Below, piece by piece: positions 41,451 to 45,100 of a stretch of DNA of 45,100 nt. Every line of letters begins with the position of its first letter. Positions within the stretch are counted from its first letter, which is position 1. The DNA comes from an uncultured Spirochaetaceae bacterium (lineage in GTDB: Bacteria; Spirochaetota; Spirochaetia; Treponematales; Treponemataceae), in assembly GCA_902792795.1 (NCBI GenBank), contig CADBBB010000015.1, positions 1-45,100 on the forward strand, written 5' to 3'. The position numbers were made by a program, and so were the translations under genes. Under the pieces are notes generated by a model, which saw only the letters and a program-made list of their open reading frames with translations, was not told the DNA's origin and made no database searches.

Positions 41451-41476
41451 AAAACGCGCGAAGGAGACGGGCGGCG
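41451..41476 (+). repeat. Fragment of the structured intergenic element (5' end only)
   Basis: AAAACGCGCGAAGGAGACGGGCGG matches the first 24-25 nt of copies 1 and 2, with one or two differences. It ends at the tsaC stop codon; the remainder of the element is missing. Confidence 0.6.
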
Positions 41477-42067
41477 CTAAATGATTTTAACGGCGCCTTG
41501 GCGGAGGACGCGGAGCTGGCCGCCTTCAAGGGAGACGAGAGAGCTTGGCAGGACGGCCTCTTTGTCGCCGTCGGTTACGATTAGCGGAACCTTGCCGCCA
41601 AATTCCCGCTCGATGTCGTCCGTCGCGAGCAATGGCCCATTTCCTGAATAGTTTACGCTAGTCGAGTAGACAGGACAGCCGCACAATTCTATGACGGACC
41701 TGAGCCAATCGTCGCCGGGACAACGGAAGGCGGTCGTCGCCCTGCCCGTGAGTTCCGCGTACCAAGGATTGTTTTGGACGATGACCGTGACCGGGCCGGG
41801 CCACTTGTCCATGACGGCGGCCGGAATTTCTTGGCAGGTGTATTTGAAAACGTCTTTGGGAGCGGCGATGAGCTCAATCAAAGGCTTTGAGGCCGGACTT
41901 TTTTTGAGGCGGTCGATTTGCAGGTCAAGGCCGGACTTTTTGCCGTCCAACATCGCCAAAGCGCTAAAGCCGTAGATTGTGTCCGTGGGAATGACGGCGA
42001 TTTTTCCTTCAAGCAAAAGGCCGGCCGTCTTTTGGGCTGAGTTTTGTTCAGACTTGGGCAACGTCAT
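41477..42067 (-). CDS. tsaC: Threonylcarbamoyl-AMP synthase, TsaC/Sua5 family (YrdC domain)
   Basis: 196 residues. TsaC makes threonylcarbamoyl-AMP for t6A37 of ANN-decoding tRNAs. Seen: KIAVIPTDTIYGFSALA, RLKKSPASKPLIELI, KWPGPVTVIVQNNPW, TTAFRCPGDDWL and PVYSTSVNYSGNGPLLATDDIEREFG. Length is that of the short TsaC form, without the Sua5 extension. It is one of several tRNA A37-related genes here (miaA twice). The first 20 nt overlap the FtsB-like gene, so the two are co-transcribed. Confidence 0.92.
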   Translation of the reverse strand: MTLPKSEQNSAQKTAGLLLEGKIAVIPTDTIYGFSALAMLDGKKSGLDLQIDRLKKSPASKPLIELIAAPKDVFKYTCQEIPAAVMDKWPGPVTVIVQNNPWYAELTGRATTAFRCPGDDWLRSVIELCGCPVYSTSVNYSGNGPLLATDDIEREFGGKVPLIVTDGDKEAVLPSSLVSLEGGQLRVLRQGAVKII

Positions 42068-42548
42068 AGACAGGAATGCCCTCTATGGTTTCAAAGGTCT
42101 TTCTTTTTGAATAGGAACGGATTCCGTAAGACATGTCAAAGAGGAAAATGGCGAACGCGAGCAAAAGCCCCACAGCCAAGGCCGCGCCCTTGCAAAACCA
42201 TTCGCTTACATAGGCGACAGGCGCGCTTTTAAGCACGCTTCCAGTGTCGTACATCAAGGGCTCGGAAACGGCAAGGCCCTTTATCTTTACAAGTTTTTCG
42301 TCGTCAAAAACATAGTCCAGCTTTCTGGCGTAGGCGGCTATCACGTCCGCGTCGTCGCGGATCGCGGTCTTTTCAAGGTTAAGCTCGTCGTTGATCTTTT
42401 GGATTTCCTGCGTGTGGACGCTTATGACTCTTTTTTGTTCCTCAAGCTGCCGCAAGGCCCAGATTCCGCTTTGGCCCCAAAAAATCGAAAGAAGGGCGTA
42501 AGCCAGAGTTCCAGCCAGCAAGGCAGGCAGATATTTTGCCGTTTTCAT
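42048..42548 (-). CDS. FtsB/DivIC-like septum formation initiator family protein
   Basis: 166 residues. N-terminal membrane segment (~7-27), then a coiled coil LRQLEEQKRVISVHTQEIQKINDELN (~32-58), KTAIRDDADVIAAYARKLDYVFDDEKLVKI (the conserved 'A-R-x-x-x-Y' region of septum initiators), and a second membrane segment (~118-138). FtsB-type proteins bridge FtsL and FtsQ in the divisome. The second membrane segment is not typical of FtsB, so the assignment is moderate. Confidence 0.7.
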   Translation of the reverse strand: MKTAKYLPALLAGTLAYALLSIFWGQSGIWALRQLEEQKRVISVHTQEIQKINDELNLEKTAIRDDADVIAAYARKLDYVFDDEKLVKIKGLAVSEPLMYDTGSVLKSAPVAYVSEWFCKGAALAVGLLLAFAIFLFDMSYGIRSYSKRKTFETIEGIPVYDVAQV

Positions 42549-42585
42549 TATGCTTTGATTATCGGAAAAAAAAACAAATTTCTTA

Positions 42586-42614
42586 TTGGTTTTTTTTGAA
42601 ATATGTGTTACAAT
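42586..42614 (+). promoter_or_regulatory. Promoter of the acidic repeat protein
   Basis: TTGGTT (42586-42591), 17 nt, TACAAT (42609-42614); a leader of ~80 nt follows, with AAGGGGA before the ATG. Confidence 0.6.
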
Positions 42615-42701
42615 ATTAGAAACAACTTATAAATAAAAGTATGCGGTTTTTTCCAAAAACAACCGATAATATGATGAGAAGTTTTTAAAAGGGGAATAAA
42701 C

Positions 42702-45100
42702 ATGAGCGACGCAAACGATTCAAAGGACCTTGACAAATACGGAGTGTGGGTCAAGGACTCTCCCAAGGACATAAAGGGCGAAGACACGCCCGAAAACGCC
42801 TTGGACGACATCGACCTGCCCTCCGACGACGACATGTTCAACGACATAGAATTTCCTATGACAGCGGAAGACCTTAATGACGGCGCCGCTCCCGCCGCGC
42901 AAGACGAGACCGAAATTTCGGACTTGGACATCGACATAGACGTTTCAGGCTCCGACGAAAACGCCGACACGACGCTCAGCCCCGACGAGCTTTCAAACAT
43001 TACGGGCGAGATGGAAGGCGGCGCCGACGAAAACGCCGACACGACCTTGAGCCCCGACGAGCTTTCAAACATCACGGGCGAGATGGAAGGCGCCGACGAA
43101 AACGCAGACACGACGCTCAGCCCCGACGAGCTTATGAACATAACGGGCGACCAAGAGGTCAAGGCGGAAGACGCGCCCGCCGCCGAAGACGGCATGGACG
43201 ACTTCAACCTTGACGGCCTTGACATAACCGACGAAACTCCGGCCCCAGAAGCCCCCGCCGCCACAGAAAGCGCGACGGAAGAAATAAGCCTTGACGACAT
43301 TCCCGACGGAGAGGTTGACCTTGACGACTTTATGAGCGACTCAAGCGGTCCTTCGGACGGCGGCGCGGATTCAGTTCCCGACGGCGACGTGGACCTTTCC
43401 GCCTTCATGGACGGAGACGACGGCGAAGTTGACTTGGGAGCCTTTATGGACGACGCGCCTTCCGCCAAAAAGGAAGCCAAGCCCGAAGAAATCCAAGACG
43501 AAAAGTCTCTTGACATAGACGTGAGCTTTGACGACAGCGCGGAACAAATCGCGCAAGAGGACACAAGCGACGAAGGCGAAGCCGTCCTAGAAAAGACGGA
43601 GCTTCCTTCGGAAGACATGTTCGACAGTTTTGGCGAAGACGGCGCGGAAAAGGCAGCCAAGCCTTCCGCTTCCGCCGTTTCGGGAGACACGGAAGAAATT
43701 GACCTCAGCGACTTTGGCTTTGACGACGACGACGCCAACATCGGCATGACGGCCGGTCCCGACGGAGCGGAAGCGCAAAAGAAAGAAGTTGTTGACTACG
43801 ATATGAAAGTTAGCGCTGACGACGATTCAAAAACGCCCAGCGTTCAGGATGTTGTTATGGGAAACATTGCGAGTTCAGACGAAACAGAGATTGAAGAAGG
43901 CGCGGCCGCGGAAAGCGCGGGCGACTCAATGAGCTCCGCGGAAGGCGGACTTGAAATCAATGAAAAGGGCAAGGAAATCCTCAGCCAAATTATGGGCGAG
44001 CTTTCAAGCCTCAAGAACGAAATCAAAAATCTTAAGGACGACTTCGCGGAGTTGAAGGACCGCCCTACCCCTGCGGCGGAAAATGCCTCTATTCCTGCCG
44101 CCGCGACGATTGAGGCAAAAAAAGAAGAAGAGAACACAGGCTTCTTTGGAGCGTCCGACGACGAGGACGACACGATAGCCTTGAGCGGAAACGAGCTGAC
44201 AAACATTTTGAGCAGCGCGGAATTCTCCACTGAAGACGCTTCCTCGGAGCCTGCAGTTGAAGAAGGAATGGAGCCTGAAAACGAAGAGACTTCCATCGGC
44301 GGCGAAGACATCACGATGGAGCTCAACGATTCCGACATGGAAGAGCCGACGATCGACACTTCCGAAATCACGCCGGAAGACTTGGCCGGAACCACCGACG
44401 AATTTGGGGAGGAGAACGTTCTTCCCGAAGAAATCAGCGTTCCAAAAATCGACGACGACATCGCGGTGGAATCTTCTTCAAGCGACTTGATGGACTCCGT
44501 CGTAAACACGGACGAAACGCAAGTTGAATTTGACGAGCCCTCCGCTCCTCAGGAAAGCTTGAACGTCGAAGCGATCGACGAAATAATGCAGGACGACGTT
44601 TCAATCGCCGATTCCCTTGACGACGAAAAAATCGGATACATGGAGCAGGACTCCGGCTTGGCGCAAGACGACGTTGTCAGCGTGGACGACATAGTCAAAG
44701 AAAACGTTTCGTTGCAAAGCGACGACGACGGCGTTTCCGTGGGCGTGGGCGACGACATCAACGCGGCCTTTGAGGAAGCGGACGCCACTGAGTCTGACAT
44801 AACCGAAAGCGCCTTGGCGGAAAAGAACGCCTACGAAAATTCCGTTTCCGACATAATGAAAGAAAACATTTCCTTGCAGGAAGACAACGACGACGTTTCC
44901 GTAGGCGTGGGCGACGACATCAACGCGGCCTTTGAGGAAGCGGACGCCACCGAGTCTGACATCGTGGACGACGCCTTGGCCGAAAAGGACGCGTACGAAA
45001 ACCAAAAGTCGCTTGAGGAAGAATTCAACCTTGCCGACTCGGCGGACGACGACGAAATTCCCGAAACATTGGATCCCACCGTCTTGGCCGCTCCCGCCGA
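42702..45100 (+). CDS. Very acidic repeat protein (partial, runs off right edge)
   Basis: Open for 799 codons from the ATG at 42702 to the window edge. Starts SDANDSKDLDKYGVWVKDSP. Most of the chain is Asp, Glu, Ala and Ser with low-complexity acidic runs. Three near-identical ~23-residue repeats begin at ~residue 84. A coiled-coil stretch (EKGKEILSQIMGELSSLKNEIKN, ~residues 418-440) and a recurring 'IALSGNELTNIL'-like motif follow. Toward the right edge a second repeat of ~54 residues occurs twice (GVSVGVGDDINAAFEEADATESD). No signal peptide or membrane segment, so it is probably cytosolic or associated with a filament. I do not recognise a named family. Confidence 0.8.
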   Translation, partial: MSDANDSKDLDKYGVWVKDSPKDIKGEDTPENALDDIDLPSDDDMFNDIEFPMTAEDLNDGAAPAAQDETEISDLDIDIDVSGSDENADTTLSPDELSNITGEMEGGADENADTTLSPDELSNITGEMEGADENADTTLSPDELMNITGDQEVKAEDAPAAEDGMDDFNLDGLDITDETPAPEAPAATESATEEISLDDIPDGEVDLDDFMSDSSGPSDGGADSVPDGDVDLSAFMDGDDGEVDLGAFMDDAPSAKKEAKPEEIQDEKSLDIDVSFDDSAEQIAQEDTSDEGEAVLEKTELPSEDMFDSFGEDGAEKAAKPSASAVSGDTEEIDLSDFGFDDDDANIGMTAGPDGAEAQKKEVVDYDMKVSADDDSKTPSVQDVVMGNIASSDETEIEEGAAAESAGDSMSSAEGGLEINEKGKEILSQIMGELSSLKNEIKNLKDDFAELKDRPTPAAENASIPAAATIEAKKEEENTGFFGASDDEDDTIALSGNELTNILSSAEFSTEDASSEPAVEEGMEPENEETSIGGEDITMELNDSDMEEPTIDTSEITPEDLAGTTDEFGEENVLPEEISVPKIDDDIAVESSSSDLMDSVVNTDETQVEFDEPSAPQESLNVEAIDEIMQDDVSIADSLDDEKIGYMEQDSGLAQDDVVSVDDIVKENVSLQSDDDGVSVGVGDDINAAFEEADATESDITESALAEKNAYENSVSDIMKENISLQEDNDDVSVGVGDDINAAFEEADATESDIVDDALAEKDAYENQKSLEEEFNLADSADDDEIPETLDPTVLAAPA
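42951..43160 (+). repeat. Three tandem coding repeats of 69-72 bp in the acidic protein
   Basis: Copies begin with the Asp codons at 42954, 43026 and 43095. Each encodes DENADTTLSPDEL, then SNITGEMEG or MNITGDQE. Nucleotide identity is high (ACGACGCTCAGCCCCGACGA in copies 1 and 3), so the repeats can expand or contract by recombination. Confidence 0.85.

Noticed and set aside
42608..43747. 379-codon Ser-rich frame antisense to the acidic protein
   Set aside because: It is the complement of Asp/Glu-rich codons (giving Ser/Val runs); the plus frame has a promoter, Shine-Dalgarno and coherent repeats.

Overview
The window reads as a moderately G+C-rich chromosome segment of a spirochaete, most likely a Treponema. 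The support is a run rpsT - HU-like - bactofilin - rho - rpmE like the order I remember from treponemes, a dxs-folP-cdaA-cdaR-acpS-truA cluster, relaxed spirochaetal lipoboxes, a DUF6273-type domain on a large lipoprotein, and a very acidic repeat protein at the right edge. This is inference from gene content; no rRNA or tRNA gene was seen.

Layout. 1-3519: 5' part of a large beta-helix-like lipoprotein gene on the minus strand. 3610-7970: an RlmK-like methyltransferase, then rpmE, rho, bactofilin, HU-like and rpsT, all minus. 8291-12403: an exported protein, recJ and recO. 12746-20991: a plus-strand run with rpoZ, miaA, a 29-residue ribosome-associated peptide gene, dxs, folP, cdaA, cdaR, acpS, a DUF2225 protein and truA. 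It links isoprenoid and folate supply, c-di-AMP synthesis, ACP activation and tRNA modification. 21025-31433: a tightly packed minus-strand run from lepB and secA through two lipoproteins, two membrane proteins, a Nudix hydrolase and a family 4 uracil-DNA glycosylase to priA. secA is broken as sequenced: about 110 bp with the Walker A motif are missing. 31483-33251: hpt, tatD and a small conserved-looking gene.

33361-39120 is an accessory island, visibly A+T-rich. It holds a complete type III toxin-antitoxin locus (promoter, tandem RNA repeats, terminator, TenpN/ToxN-like toxin). Next to it lies a six-gene operon of uncharacterised envelope proteins plus a P-loop NTPase. A divergent XRE-type regulator sits beside two matching operator palindromes that overlap the operon promoter. 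An orphan MqsA-type zinc protein closes the island. 39159-45100: a second, divergent miaA, rlmI, tsaC, an FtsB-like protein and the start of the acidic repeat protein.

The most unusual signals are: (1) a ~150-nt intergenic element present three times plus one fragment, with compensatory changes in its helices and a conserved unpaired linker; (2) the type III toxin-antitoxin locus; (3) the regulated envelope/NTPase operon; (4) the secA deletion; (5) several genes whose -10 box lies only 6-13 nt before the ATG with no Shine-Dalgarno, which suggests leaderless mRNAs. Start codons were checked by hand; rpsT and recJ start with TTG.
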